DNA of 64,000 nt from Lachnospiraceae bacterium (GCA_017431345.1 JAFRLH010000042.1:35211-99210), one strand, 5' to 3'; counted from the stretch's first letter, positions 24,871-34,049 are shown. Notes: generated from the sequence alone by a model not told the origin. A program made the numbers and translations.

Positions 24871-26403
24871 TTATGCGTATACAGCTTCTTCTACGCGTCT
24901 GATGATCGTTTCGTCCGTGATCACTGCTTCACAATGGTTGATGTCGCCGTACAGCGGCCTGTCTTCCACCAGTCTTTCACAGACTTCGCGGATCGTCTCA
25001 TAGGCGGGTTTTGTCCCTTTTCCGAGCATCTCCGGACCGTATCCGAGATTGCCCAGAAGATCGATCGCCTGGCAGCCGCACATCAGTTCCATGGCAAGGA
25101 TCCTGCGGACATTCCGCATGATCTCTCCTGCTTTCCTGGCAGAGACCGTACCCATGCTGACATGGTCTTCCTGGCTGGCTGTTGTCGGAATACTGTCAAC
25201 GCCTGCGGGATGGGCGAGCACCTTGTTCTCGGAAACAAGCGCTGCCGCCGAATACTGTACGATCATGAAACCGGAATTGAGTCCGCCTTTCTCGACCAGG
25301 AACGGCGGGAAGCCGCCGATCGCGGGATTGACCAGACGCTCTATGCGGCGTTCGGAGATATTTCCGAGTTCAGCGATCGCAATGCCGAGGAAGTCAAACG
25401 CCAGCGCCATGGGTTCACCGTGGAAGTTGCCTCCTGTGATGGCTTCTTCGGTATCCGGGAAGATGATCGGGTTATCCGTCACAGAGTTCATCTCCGTTTC
25501 AACGCGTTTTCTGATATAACGGATCGCATCTCTCGAAGCGCCGTGAACGATCGGAGCACATCTCAGCGCGTAACCGTCCTGTACTCTGATCTCGCCCTGA
25601 CGGGTGATGTTTTTGCTGCCCTCCAGAAGCATCGCAATGGTCTTTGCGGACTCCTGCTGCCCGATATGTTTTCTTGTTTCATGAAGCCTCGGATCCAGCG
25701 CGTCGATCACGCCTCTGTTCGCTTCAAAACTGATGGCTGCTGCGATCTCCGCTGTTTTCATGATCTGAATGGAATCATACAATGCGAGTGCGCCGACCGC
25801 AGTCATGGCCTGTGTGCCGTTGATCAGTGCCAGGCCTTCCTTGTATGTCAGTTCGACAACAGCAATGCCGGCTTTCTTCATGGCCAGTTCTCCGGCCATC
25901 CTGTGTCCGCCGATCTCTGCTTCGCCAAGGCCGATCATGGACAGTACCAGATGGGCCAGCGGGCTCAGGTCAGAGGATCCGAGAGAGCCTTTCTGCGGGA
26001 TCACCGGTGTCACATCCTTATTCAGCATGTCGACCAGCGTCTGAACAGTCTCCAGTCTGCAGCCCGAATAGCCTTTTGCCATGCTGTTCGCAAGAAGCAG
26101 CATGATCGCTCTGGCTTCATCGCGCTTAAAGGGATCGCCGGTACCGACGGCATGCGTCAGGATCAGATTTCTCTGCATCTGTCTGCATTCCTCCGGGGAA
26201 AGCGCTGTCTCGCTGTATCCGGCGACGCCGGTGGTCACGCCGTAGACCACCTTTTTCTCTTCCACAAGCCTGTCCACGATCTTTCTGGAAGCAGCAATGC
26301 GCTCTTTGGCACCCTTATCGAGCTTTACCTGCACATTTTCTCTGCTGACCGCGACAAGATCTTCAATGGTAAGATCATTTCCTGTCAGGGTTATCGTCTT
26401 CAT
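24871..26403 (-). CDS. HutH paralogue with altered MIO loop and altered Tyr loop
   Basis: About 510 residues from ATG 26403; strongly similar to the hutH downstream, especially over the C-terminal two thirds. Two active-site loops differ. The cofactor loop reads GSLGSSDLSPLAH (Ser143-Ser144-Asp145), one residue shorter than GSLGASGDL and without the Gly needed for MIO cyclisation. The loop after Tyr54 reads TTGVAGYSE instead of TTGFGKFS. The reading frame is intact, so this is not a frameshift. It may be a pseudoenzyme subunit mixed into HutH tetramers, or a lyase with other chemistry. It is first of a two-gene unit; a candidate operator lies at 26478-26494. Confidence 0.9.
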   Translation of the reverse strand: MKTITLTGNDLTIEDLVAVSRENVQVKLDKGAKERIAASRKIVDRLVEEKKVVYGVTTGVAGYSETALSPEECRQMQRNLILTHAVGTGDPFKRDEARAIMLLLANSMAKGYSGCRLETVQTLVDMLNKDVTPVIPQKGSLGSSDLSPLAHLVLSMIGLGEAEIGGHRMAGELAMKKAGIAVVELTYKEGLALINGTQAMTAVGALALYDSIQIMKTAEIAAAISFEANRGVIDALDPRLHETRKHIGQQESAKTIAMLLEGSKNITRQGEIRVQDGYALRCAPIVHGASRDAIRYIRKRVETEMNSVTDNPIIFPDTEEAITGGNFHGEPMALAFDFLGIAIAELGNISERRIERLVNPAIGGFPPFLVEKGGLNSGFMIVQYSAAALVSENKVLAHPAGVDSIPTTASQEDHVSMGTVSARKAGEIMRNVRRILAMELMCGCQAIDLLGNLGYGPEMLGKGTKPAYETIREVCERLVEDRPLYGDINHCEAVITDETIIRRVEEAVYA

Positions 26404-26477
26404 CTTCCGTCTTTCTCCTGTCTGGTGTGAAACACAGTAACACACATTTACAGTTTCTGCTCTCATTTTATGCGGCG

Positions 26478-26494
26478 CTCGTCAGAAAAACGTC
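26478..26494 (-). promoter_or_regulatory. Candidate direct-repeat operator upstream of the second hutH-type gene
   Basis: Plus strand CGTC-AGAAAAA-CGTC; in gene sense GACGTTTTTCTGACG with TAAAAT 9 nt later. It matches the arrangement before hutU. Confidence 0.4.
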
Positions 26495-26498
26495 TTTA

Positions 26499-26541
26499 AA
26501 ATGACAGTTTCTGAAAAAATATACAAATCAGACTGTCATTT
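26499..26541. promoter_or_regulatory. Inverted repeat between divergent hutH paralogue and metallopeptidase-like gene
   Basis: Perfect 10-bp arms AAATGACAGT (26499-26508) and ACTGTCATTT (26532-26541), extended inward by CTGA (26511-26514) and TCAG (26528-26531). A possible -10 (TAGTAT) for the plus-strand gene lies 20-25 nt further right. Could be an operator or a cruciform/hairpin. Confidence 0.45.
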
Positions 26542-26603
26542 CCGCGTTTTCCGTGCTAGTATATTTTCAGAAATGATCTCTGCTGCCGCCCCGGGAGGAA
26601 ACC

Positions 26604-27530
26604 ATGAAAAAGATAACCTGCCTTTTCAGTTTGCTGTTCGTCCTTTTTGTACTGTCTGCCGCAGTCCCAGCGGAAGCGGCCGTTCCGAAACCCGGCGCGG
26701 CTGTTACCAAAAAAAATGTTCTTAAGCTCATAAAGGCCTATGACAAAGACGGTTATTTTTTTCTGACACACGGGAGAAAAAACCGCGGCATGGATTTCAT
26801 GCAGTGGTTCACAAGAGGAAGAATCACGGCCGATCTCGATACAGCCGTGCATGAGCAGTGTCATCTGAACACTTTCCATGACAGATCCTCCGAACGCATT
26901 TATAAAGGGAAGAAAAAATTCTATACCGTAAAATACACTCCTGTCTTCAAAACGAAAAAGACGGCTTCTTCCGTACCGAAAGCATGCCGTTACAGCAGGT
27001 ATAATATTTACGTCGCGGATCCGATGCCCAATCTCTCCTCCAATGTCCAGGGTGTATACGGGCTGCTGAATGAATTCTGTGCTTACAGCTGGGGCATGAA
27101 CAATACTGTAAAGCTGTATCCGTATTACAAAAAATATGCATCGGATTATAATGACTGGTCGCCGTTCTTTATCAGCGGCGCGAACAACAGACAGGCGTAT
27201 GCCGAATTCAACTTTTTCATTCTTCATTATCTGAACTATGCAAAAAAGCATTATCCGAAGCACTATAAGAAGATCATGGCCAACAAGGCTTTTAAAGCCG
27301 CCTACAAATATACGGAGAAGAAATTCCGGAAGAACATAAAGACATGGGAAAAGGATGTCAAAGCAGCCGTAAAGATCCTGAATGACAAAGGGCATGAAGC
27401 CTATCTTTCAGACGGAAACTTGTGGGTGGATTTTTACGGTATCAGCCTGTTCCAGGAGGAATATGACGGCATCATGAAAGAAGTCCGGAAATCCAAATAT
27501 CAGAAAATATACAAAAAACTCAAAAAATAA
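26604..27530 (+). CDS. Secreted putative zinc metallopeptidase of unknown family
   Basis: A 308-residue protein with a Sec signal peptide (MKKITCLFSLLFVLF, cleavage near AEA-AVP at 25-26). The mature part has TAVHEQCHLNTF, a HExxH zinc motif (His83, Glu84, His87). About 70 residues later comes LLNEFCAYSWG, where Glu157 could be the third ligand as in gluzincins. The C-terminal third is Lys- and Tyr-rich and helical (YKYTEKKFRKNIKTWEKDVKAAVK). I do not recognise the family. It is monocistronic, diverges from the hutH paralogue and ends at a terminator shared with the cation-efflux gene. Confidence 0.75.
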   Translation: MKKITCLFSLLFVLFVLSAAVPAEAAVPKPGAAVTKKNVLKLIKAYDKDGYFFLTHGRKNRGMDFMQWFTRGRITADLDTAVHEQCHLNTFHDRSSERIYKGKKKFYTVKYTPVFKTKKTASSVPKACRYSRYNIYVADPMPNLSSNVQGVYGLLNEFCAYSWGMNNTVKLYPYYKKYASDYNDWSPFFISGANNRQAYAEFNFFILHYLNYAKKHYPKHYKKIMANKAFKAAYKYTEKKFRKNIKTWEKDVKAAVKILNDKGHEAYLSDGNLWVDFYGISLFQEEYDGIMKEVRKSKYQKIYKKLKK

Positions 27531-27551
27531 CAAATTGCAAAAGAAAAAGAA

Positions 27552-27569
27552 GAGGACCCGCGGGTCCTC
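27552..27569. terminator. Bidirectional terminator between the peptidase-like and cation-efflux genes
   Basis: Perfect palindrome GAGGACCCGCGGGTCCTC flanked by A-rich sequence on the left and CATCTTTTCC on the right. Confidence 0.85.
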
Positions 27570-27592
27570 ATCTTTTCCTTCTGCGGCTGATC

Positions 27593-28741
27593 CTACAGAT
27601 CAGAGATATCCACATCAGGAGCAATATGCAGTTCATATCCGGGGAATGCTTCTGCAAGCTCCGTATACAGGATCTGCAGCGCTTCTTCCGGTTTGATATC
27701 GAAACTGAGAACGACATCAAAACGGATCTTTTTCTGCTCGACATCCGCATAGAAGCCGTGCATCTGGAGGGCCCATTCATGATCCATGACAAGTTTCCGT
27801 ATCCGATTGCGGATCCGGGCGGCTTCATCATCCGATGTATTATAGGAATATACGCCGACGCCGGTCATGATCACGCCGGTCTCCTTATACACTTTTGCCT
27901 GTACTTTTCTTGTGAGAACATCCACCTGGTCAACGGTCATTGTATCCGGCAGTTCCAGATGCACGGAAGCGTAATCCTTATCCGGTCCGTAATTGTTCAG
28001 GAACAGATCATACGCACCAAGGACCTCATCAAAGGACAGGATCGTTTTCTTGATCTCTTTTACCTTTTCGGCGTCAGCCCGTTTTCCCAGAATGTCATCC
28101 AGCGTGTCCTGCATCATTTCATAGCCGGACTTAATGATGATGACTGAGATAAAGGCACCGACAAAAGCTTCCAGCGACACACCTGTCATCATGAATATGA
28201 CAGCGGATGCGAGCACTGACGCCGAAAGAACGGCATCGAACATGGCGTCTGCGCCGGATGCGATCAATGCGCCGGAATTGACCTTCTCCCCCTGCGCCTT
28301 CACGAACCTTCCGAGAATGATCTTGACGATCACCGCCGATGCAATGATGATCAGCGAGACCGGAGCGTAATCCGGTGTCTCCGGATGGATGATCTTTTTG
28401 ACGGACTCCACCAGCGAAGTGAAGCCTGCATACAGAACGATCGCTGATACGATCAGCGCGCTGAGATATTCGACCCTTCCGTGTCCAAGCGGATGTTTCT
28501 TGTCCGGCAGCTTTCCGGCCAGTTTTGTGCCGATGATCGTAATCACCGAAGACAGCGCATCGGACAGATTGTTCACCGCGTCGAGCGTGACCGCGATGGA
28601 ATGCGACAGGATGCCGACCGCAGCCTTGAACGCCGCGAGAAATATGTTTGCGGTGATGCCGATGATGCTCGTACGGACGATGATGCTGTCCCGGTTCTTC
28701 AGTTCTTCTGTGATCTCCGTGGCCTTTTGTTCTCCATCCAT
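27593..28741 (-). CDS. Cation diffusion facilitator (CDF) family efflux transporter
   Basis: A 382-residue CDF protein. Six hydrophobic segments occupy residues 25-215, with metal-site motifs DAVNNLSDALSS and KKHPLGHGRVEY in the first half and GADAMFDAVLSA in the second. The cytoplasmic C-terminal domain spans about 220-300, with an extra about 80 residues after it. Members export Zn, Mn, Fe or Co against protons; the metal cannot be told here. The ATG overlaps the stop of the BrnA-like gene as TAATG, so it is translationally coupled to a toxin-antitoxin pair, which is unusual. Confidence 0.92.
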   Translation of the reverse strand: MDGEQKATEITEELKNRDSIIVRTSIIGITANIFLAAFKAAVGILSHSIAVTLDAVNNLSDALSSVITIIGTKLAGKLPDKKHPLGHGRVEYLSALIVSAIVLYAGFTSLVESVKKIIHPETPDYAPVSLIIIASAVIVKIILGRFVKAQGEKVNSGALIASGADAMFDAVLSASVLASAVIFMMTGVSLEAFVGAFISVIIIKSGYEMMQDTLDDILGKRADAEKVKEIKKTILSFDEVLGAYDLFLNNYGPDKDYASVHLELPDTMTVDQVDVLTRKVQAKVYKETGVIMTGVGVYSYNTSDDEAARIRNRIRKLVMDHEWALQMHGFYADVEQKKIRFDVVLSFDIKPEEALQILYTELAEAFPGYELHIAPDVDISDL

Positions 28742-28947
28742 TATACTTTATCTGCCTTTCTGTGTTCTTTATTACTATGGAAAGGATCCATTCCGACTCT
28801 GCGCATATTCTTCAGCTGTTCCTCTGTCAGCGGCGGATTCTCCGGGTCATAGACCGGAGGACGCTTCGCCGCTTCCCGGACCTCCCGAAGCTGGGCTTCG
28901 GTGAGTTTATAATCCTCATCCAAATCTAAAGTAAAAGTTTTGATCAT
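28741..28947 (-). CDS. Probable BrnA-like antitoxin
   Basis: A 68-residue, highly charged protein starting 32 nt before the end of the BrnT gene, with GGGAG before the ATG. The position and size fit an antitoxin partner of BrnT. The sequence (KLTEAQLREVREAAKRP, DPENPPLTEEQLKNMRR) is acidic and helical without a clear ribbon-helix-helix, so the assignment rests mainly on context. Confidence 0.7.
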   Translation of the reverse strand: MIKTFTLDLDEDYKLTEAQLREVREAAKRPPVYDPENPPLTEEQLKNMRRVGMDPFHSNKEHRKADKV

Positions 28948-29212
28948 TATATTTCTCCCGTTCCTTTCTATTCGCTATTCTGGCAGATATCAGACGAATA
29001 GCATCATATCGTTCTGTATAAACTACAACGATCAGATCCTGAACCATTCCAATTGTAATATATCTGTCTTCATCCCGGCTGTGACGTTCATCATATAAAT
29101 CCAGCCGGTTCTTATCTCTGAAAACATTTACAGCAAGTTCAAATGAAATGCCATGCTTTATAATATTAGCCTGGTTTTTCTTTTCATCCCACTTGACTTT
29201 CAGTTTCATCAT
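28916..29212 (-). CDS. brnT: BrnT-family toxin (type II toxin-antitoxin)
   Basis: A 98-residue BrnT/DUF497 protein: KWDEKKNQANIIKHGISFELAVNVF at the N-terminus, RHSRDEDRYITIG in the middle and RLISARIANRKEREKY at the end, all family hallmarks. BrnT is a RelE-fold ribonuclease that stops translation under stress. The start could be ATG 29212 or 29209; GGAGG lies 3 or 6 nt upstream. It precedes the antitoxin, the normal BrnT-BrnA order. Confidence 0.88.
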   Translation of the reverse strand: MMKLKVKWDEKKNQANIIKHGISFELAVNVFRDKNRLDLYDERHSRDEDRYITIGMVQDLIVVVYTERYDAIRLISARIANRKEREKYNDQNFYFRFG

Positions 29213-29256
29213 AATCCTCCGTAATTATATCAGTTTCTTTGTTGAAAGCAAACAAA

Positions 29257-29292
29257 AAACCTTCGGAGCTGTCATTTTTACTCCGAAGGTTT
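29257..29292 (-). terminator. valS terminator
   Basis: Twelve-base-pair stem AAACCTTCGGAG / CTCCGAAGGTTT, running into TTTTTTG in gene sense, about 100 nt after the valS stop. Confidence 0.88.
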
Positions 29293-29391
29293 CCGTTTGT
29301 ACACGAACTTTTTGTGTCATATTTTGTGACAAATCAACACTTTTCAACTGATTCAGGACAATTTGTATGAATCTTTACGACGATTCCGTCA

Positions 29392-32034
29392 TCACTTCAT
29401 CATCTTCAGCTGCTCTCTCACCTGCTCGAGCATCTGCGCGTATTTTTCTCTCTTTGCCTTCTCTTCTTCGATCTTGGCCGCCGGTGCCTTGCTTAAGAAT
29501 CTTTCGTTGGAAAGCATGCCGTCGGAACGCTTCAGTTCGCCGATCAGGCGCTTCTCTTCTTTATCCAGTCTGGCTTTTTCTTTTTCCACATCCACCAGTT
29601 CGGAGAAAGGCATATAGAGCACGGCATCCTGTGTAACGGCGGAAACAGCATCCTCGGGAACGCCGTTCTTATCCGCCAGGATCTCCAGGCCGTTCGCGTT
29701 TGCAAGTGCCATGAAGAAGTTCTTTCCGGTCTCAAAGGTCTTTCTGACTTCTTCCTTTTCGGAGACGACGAACACCTCGGACTTGCGGCTCGGCGGCACG
29801 TTCATGGAAGCTCTGACGTTTCTGATGGAACGGACGGCTTCCTTCATTCTGCCGATCTGATCCTCTTCCGCAGGGAAATCCCATTCCTCCTTAAATTCAG
29901 GCCAGGTGGAGATCATGATGGATTCTTCTTCCTCCTGCAGGTTGCAGAAGATCTCCTCGGTAATGAAAGGCATGAACGGATGCAGGAGTTTCAGGGCGTT
30001 GATCAGGACGGTCTTCAGTGTCCAGCACGCAGCCGCTTTGCTTTCTGCAGCAGCCTCTCCGTAAAATCTGGGCTTCAGCATTTCAATGTACCAGTCGCAG
30101 AACTCTTCCCAGATGAAATCATAGACTTTCTGCAGTGCGATGCCGAGCTCATATTTGTCCATGTTCTCGGTCACTTCGGAAGCCAGACGGTTCACCTTCG
30201 AAAGGATCCACTTATCCTCGTCCTCGAGCTGTGCCAGCGTTACCGCGGAGGTATCCACGCCTTCCATATTCATCATGATGAACCGGGAAGCGTTCCATAC
30301 TTTATTTGCGAAGTTCCTGGAGGCCTCGACCTTCTCCCAGTAGAAACGCATGTCATTTCCGGGCGCATTGCCGGTGACCAGCGTCATGCGGAGCGCATCA
30401 GCGCCGTATTTTTCGATGACTTCCAGCGGATCGATCCCGTTGCCGAGGGATTTGCTCATCTTGCGGCCGAGGGAGTCTCTTACCAGGCCATGGATCAGCA
30501 CCGTATGGAACGGACTCACGCCGGTCTGTTCGTAGGCGGAGAATACCATCCTGATGACCCAGAAGAAAATGATATCATAACCGGTGACCAGAACGTCTGT
30601 CGGATAGAAATAATCCAGTTCCGGCGTCTTCTCCGGCCAGCCGAGGGTGGAGAACGGCCACAGTGCGGAGGAGAACCAGGTATCCAGTGTATCCGGATCC
30701 TGCGTCAGATGGGTGCATCCGCACTTCGGGCAGACTGCGGGCGCTTCCTTGCTGACGACGATCTCGCCGCACTCGTCACAGTAATAAGCCGGGATCCGGT
30801 GTCCCCACCAGAGCTGTCTGGAAATGCACCAGTCACGGATGTTCTCCAGCCAGTGCATGTAAGTCTTGCCGAAGGCTTCCGGCACGAACTTCAGTTCGCC
30901 GGTCCTGAGCGCTTCCATGGCGGGCTTCGCCATTTCTTCCATCTTCACGAACCACTGCTTCTTCACCATAGGCTCGACCGTGGTCTTGCAGCGGTCGTGC
31001 GTGCCGACATTATGCACATGCTTCTCGATCTTCACGAGCAGTCCGAGCGCTTCCAGATCGGCGACGATCGCTTTTCTGGCTTCGTAACGGTCCATGCCGG
31101 CATACTTTCCGCCGTTCTCATTGATCGTCGCGTCATCGTTCAGGATGTTGATCTCTTCGAGGTTGTGACGTTTGCCGACTTCGAAGTCGTTCGGGTCATG
31201 GGCGGGCGTGATCTTCACACAGCCGGTACCGAACTCCTTGTCAACATAGGAATCCGCGATCACGGGAATCTCTTTGTTCACGAGCGGCAGGATCAGCATC
31301 TTGCCGACGAGATCCGTGTAGCGCTCATCATCGGGATTCACAGCCACCGCCGTATCACCGAGCATGGTCTCCGGACGGGTCGTCGCGATCTCCACAAAAC
31401 CGGTGCCGTCTGCGAACGGATATTTGATATGCCAGAAATGGCCTTCCTGCTCCTCATAGGCCACTTCGGCATCGGAAATGGAAGTCTGACAGACAGGACA
31501 CCAATTGATGATCCTGGAACCTTTGTAAATATAGCCTTTGTCATGCAGACGGACGAACACTTCCTGCACGGCCTTCGAGCAGCCTTCATCCATGGTGAAA
31601 CGCTCTCTGTCCCAGTCAGCGGAAGAACCCATTTTCTTCAGCTGGGAAACAATGCGGCCGCCGTATTCCTTCTTCCACTCCCAAGCCCTCTTCAGGAAGC
31701 CTTCTCTTCCGAGATCTTCCTTTTCAATGCCTTCTTCTTTCAGCTTCGCAATGATTTTCACTTCCGTTGCGATGCTGGCATGGTCTGTGCCGGGCTGCCA
31801 GAGTGCGGAATACCCCTGCATCCTCTTATAACGGATCAGGATATCCTGCAGCGTATTGTCCAGGGCGTGGCCCATGTGCAGCTGGCCGGTGATATTGGGC
31901 GGCGGCATGACGATCGTAAAAGGTTTCCTGTCCTGATCGATCTCTGCATGGAAATATTTCTTCTCTTCCCAGCGCTCATAAAGCTTTCCCTCGATCTGTG
32001 AGGGATCGTAGGTCTTTGCAAGTTCTTTTGCCAT
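29392..32034 (-). CDS. valS: Valyl-tRNA synthetase
   Basis: An 880-residue class Ia synthetase. The HIGH signature is in [15 protein letters not shown] and the KMSKS loop is [11 protein letters not shown]. An editing domain lies between them ([17 protein letters not shown]). A Cys-rich zinc motif is present ([14 protein letters not shown]). The C-terminus has the coiled-coil arm typical of ValRS ([17 protein letters not shown]). It charges tRNA-Val and hydrolyses Thr-tRNA-Val. Expression is controlled by the T-box leader directly upstream. Confidence 0.98.
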   Translation of the reverse strand: MAKELAKTYDPSQIEGKLYERWEEKKYFHAEIDQDRKPFTIVMPPPNITGQLHMGHALDNTLQDILIRYKRMQGYSALWQPGTDHASIATEVKIIAKLKEEGIEKEDLGREGFLKRAWEWKKEYGGRIVSQLKKMGSSADWDRERFTMDEGCSKAVQEVFVRLHDKGYIYKGSRIINWCPVCQTSISDAEVAYEEQEGHFWHIKYPFADGTGFVEIATTRPETMLGDTAVAVNPDDERYTDLVGKMLILPLVNKEIPVIADSYVDKEFGTGCVKITPAHDPNDFEVGKRHNLEEINILNDDATINENGGKYAGMDRYEARKAIVADLEALGLLVKIEKHVHNVGTHDRCKTTVEPMVKKQWFVKMEEMAKPAMEALRTGELKFVPEAFGKTYMHWLENIRDWCISRQLWWGHRIPAYYCDECGEIVVSKEAPAVCPKCGCTHLTQDPDTLDTWFSSALWPFSTLGWPEKTPELDYFYPTDVLVTGYDIIFFWVIRMVFSAYEQTGVSPFHTVLIHGLVRDSLGRKMSKSLGNGIDPLEVIEKYGADALRMTLVTGNAPGNDMRFYWEKVEASRNFANKVWNASRFIMMNMEGVDTSAVTLAQLEDEDKWILSKVNRLASEVTENMDKYELGIALQKVYDFIWEEFCDWYIEMLKPRFYGEAAAESKAAACWTLKTVLINALKLLHPFMPFITEEIFCNLQEEEESIMISTWPEFKEEWDFPAEEDQIGRMKEAVRSIRNVRASMNVPPSRKSEVFVVSEKEEVRKTFETGKNFFMALANANGLEILADKNGVPEDAVSAVTQDAVLYMPFSELVDVEKEKARLDKEEKRLIGELKRSDGMLSNERFLSKAPAAKIEEEKAKREKYAQMLEQVREQLKMMK

Positions 32035-32049
32035 CTGTGCTCTCCTTTT

Positions 32050-32291
32050 CTGACGGGACGTAAAAACGCCCTTCCCGCAAAAGCGAAAAGGGCGTGAAAA
32101 TACGCGGTACCACCTTTTATCTGTCTTATCTTATCCTTAACGCGGACGATACGGGAAAGGTTACTGACGGTTCACCTTCCGGCTCCGAAGCCACCTTCCG
32201 CAGGTTCCTTCCGAAAAGACCTCCCAGCCGCGGGCCTTTCTCTCTGACGGGGAAAATGCGTACTCCTCTTCTTCATCGCTTTTGCATAACA
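32050..32291 (-). ncRNA. T-box leader of valS
   Basis: The T-box sequence AAAGGTGGTACCGCG lies at 32103-32117 (minus strand), followed by a terminator hairpin ACGCCCTT / AAGGGCGT (32066-32095) and T-run. Stem I features include GATGAAGAAGAGGAGTA and the AGAGAG-type loop. A GTC triplet at 32166-32168, followed by A, is a candidate valine specifier. Uncharged tRNA-Val should promote antitermination into valS. Confidence 0.93.
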
Positions 32292-32297
32292 AATGAA

Positions 32298-32326
32298 AAT
32301 ATACCCTTTTCTTCAGGGTTTGTCAA
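32298..32326 (-). promoter_or_regulatory. valS promoter
   Basis: In gene sense TTGACA, 17 nt, TATATT, directly before the T-box leader. Confidence 0.9.
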
Positions 32327-32354
32327 CTGTTTATCCCTTCCGGGACAGGCTGCT

Positions 32355-33482
32355 TCAGTCTCTTTCCCCGAAATGCAGCTCATACAGCTGCTTGAAGATA
32401 AATGCAGCAGTAAGCGCTATCCCTGCCATATCCCATCGGTAGACCAGAAGGGCTGCTGCAATATAGACTGCTGCACCGATTACAAATTTCCGGTACACAT
32501 GCCGGTGCTTTCCGACCGAAAATTTCGAATACCGCTGTGTCATCAGAAGACAGATGAAGAACACCAGCACAGAGACGACCAGGAATATTGTCTTGGGCAG
32601 ACGCGGGACCAATGGTTTCTCCATGAACTCCATCGCCGCTGTTATATTGTTCAGCGAGAAAATCATTACGATATGCAGTATCATGTACGCCAGTCCGGAG
32701 GTCTTTGTTTCTTCATCCAGCAGATGGTTATAATAGTACCCGTAGGACGAAAAGAGACCGACGACAATCGCAAAAGCCATCAGGGAAAAATAGATCGCAT
32801 GCAGGGAAAACCCGTCGTTAAAATACCCCGTGATCCCCAGCATCATCTCTCCGAACGTGAACACCATATACAGCATGACCCTCTCGGCCAGATGCGGGAA
32901 ATTGACAAGCATCCTCCGCTCGGTACCCCTGGTGAAAAAGACTACGGCAATGCCGAAGACCAGCGCCCAGGGAGAGAGGGCATATCCGGTGTATGCATAG
33001 ATCGGGATGGAGACAAGGACAAGAAACGCCTGCATTACAAGCGAAGCCGTACGGCGGTATCTGTGCCTGCGCAGGATCTCATCTTCCTCCGGATACCGGT
33101 GCGCGGCAAGATAGTAATGCAAGGCCATGTTCAGAAGGAGCAGCGCCCATGTCACATGATACCTGACATAAACCGGTCCCCAGTCCGTACGGATCCCTTC
33201 CGCCATGTAATAAAGAAGATACATGTTCACGAACATCATCAGATGTTCTCGTAAAGATCCGTCGCCGTAATGATTGATATAGATCGAGCTGAGATACCAG
33301 ATCTGCAGGGCCACCATCGTCGAAGTCATGTAGGAGAAGTAGTCGAGCGGTATAATAAAACCGACCGCTGTCGTATAAAGCAGCGAACAGTTCCGTCCCA
33401 CCAGATACACAAAGATCAGATCATAGATCAGTTCGATATATTCGACCTTCCTGTTCTGAACCTTCGGAATAAACTCCTTCAT
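32355..33482 (-). CDS. LtrA-family (low temperature requirement A-like) membrane protein
   Basis: A 375-residue protein with about ten hydrophobic segments. Two LtrA-family marks are visible: VEYIELIYDLIFVYLVGR near the N-terminus and LAERVMLYMVFTFGEMMLGI after the middle. The molecular role of the family is not settled; the name comes from a cold-sensitive Listeria mutant. GAGGGGGGG precedes the ATG. It follows dtd by 45 nt and may share its transcript. Confidence 0.88.
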   Translation of the reverse strand: MKEFIPKVQNRKVEYIELIYDLIFVYLVGRNCSLLYTTAVGFIIPLDYFSYMTSTMVALQIWYLSSIYINHYGDGSLREHLMMFVNMYLLYYMAEGIRTDWGPVYVRYHVTWALLLLNMALHYYLAAHRYPEEDEILRRHRYRRTASLVMQAFLVLVSIPIYAYTGYALSPWALVFGIAVVFFTRGTERRMLVNFPHLAERVMLYMVFTFGEMMLGITGYFNDGFSLHAIYFSLMAFAIVVGLFSSYGYYYNHLLDEETKTSGLAYMILHIVMIFSLNNITAAMEFMEKPLVPRLPKTIFLVVSVLVFFICLLMTQRYSKFSVGKHRHVYRKFVIGAAVYIAAALLVYRWDMAGIALTAAFIFKQLYELHFGERD

Positions 33483-33527
33483 GCTGTCCCCCCCTCATCG
33501 CATCAGTGTGCAGCAGATCTTCAGGCT

Positions 33528-33980
33528 CTATCTTGTCAGTTCCTTTGTATCCATAATAATGGTCACCGGTCCGTCATTGACCGACGCCACCTGCATGTCC
33601 GCGCCGAATTCGCCGTGTTCGACCTGCAGGCCGTAACCGCGCAGAAGTTCCATGAACTTCTCATATAACGGAACGGCAATATCCGGCCCCGCTGCTTTCA
33701 CAAAGCTCGGGCGGTTGCCCTTGCGGCAGTCCGCCATGAGCGTGAACTGGGAGACGACCAGTGCGGCGCCGCCGACGTCCAGGATGCTCAGATTCATTTT
33801 CCCTGCTTCATCCGCGAAGACCCGCAGCTTGACGATCTTATCGGCAAGCTTCTTAGCCGTAGATTCATCGTCCTCCGGCACGACACCGAGGAGGATCAAA
33901 TAACCGTTTCCAATGCTGCCGACGGTATTTCCTTCTATTGTTACGGATGCCTGCGTAACTCTTGTAATAACTGCTTTCAT
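33528..33980 (-). CDS. dtd: D-aminoacyl-tRNA deacylase
   Basis: A 150-residue Dtd. It hydrolyses D-aminoacyl-tRNAs and Gly-tRNA-Ala. The catalytic-site motifs [17 protein letters not shown] and the Gly-cisPro motif NDGPVT are both intact. Length is the family norm. Confidence 0.97.
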   Translation of the reverse strand: MKAVITRVTQASVTIEGNTVGSIGNGYLILLGVVPEDDESTAKKLADKIVKLRVFADEAGKMNLSILDVGGAALVVSQFTLMADCRKGNRPSFVKAAGPDIAVPLYEKFMELLRGYGLQVEHGEFGADMQVASVNDGPVTIIMDTKELTR

Positions 33981-34022
33981 AATACTATCCCGGATTTATT
34001 AAAACCGCATAATTTACGCGGT

Positions 34023-34049
34023 GGATCCTTCGGGCGCTGCCCTCAGGAT
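34023..34049. repeat. Short palindromic repeat unit (GGATCCTTCGGGC... type)
   Basis: Imperfect palindrome GGATCCTTCGGGC / GCCCTCAGGAT between dtd and smc. Similar GGATCC/CTGAGGAT intergenic palindromes are common in gut Clostridia genomes (recalled); only one copy is seen here. Confidence 0.45.

Noticed and set aside
25960-26000. A sequencing frameshift explaining the altered MIO loop of the hutH paralogue
   Set aside because: The change is one codon shorter and in frame, the downstream sequence continues in the same frame, and a second loop is altered too.
24826-26430. A 534-codon plus-strand open frame opposite the hutH paralogue
   Set aside because: Antisense frame of a conserved gene; the similar frame opposite hutH shows that it only mirrors the duplication.
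29980-32001. A 673-codon plus-strand open frame opposite valS
   Set aside because: Antisense to a clear valS; no family motifs and no start signal.
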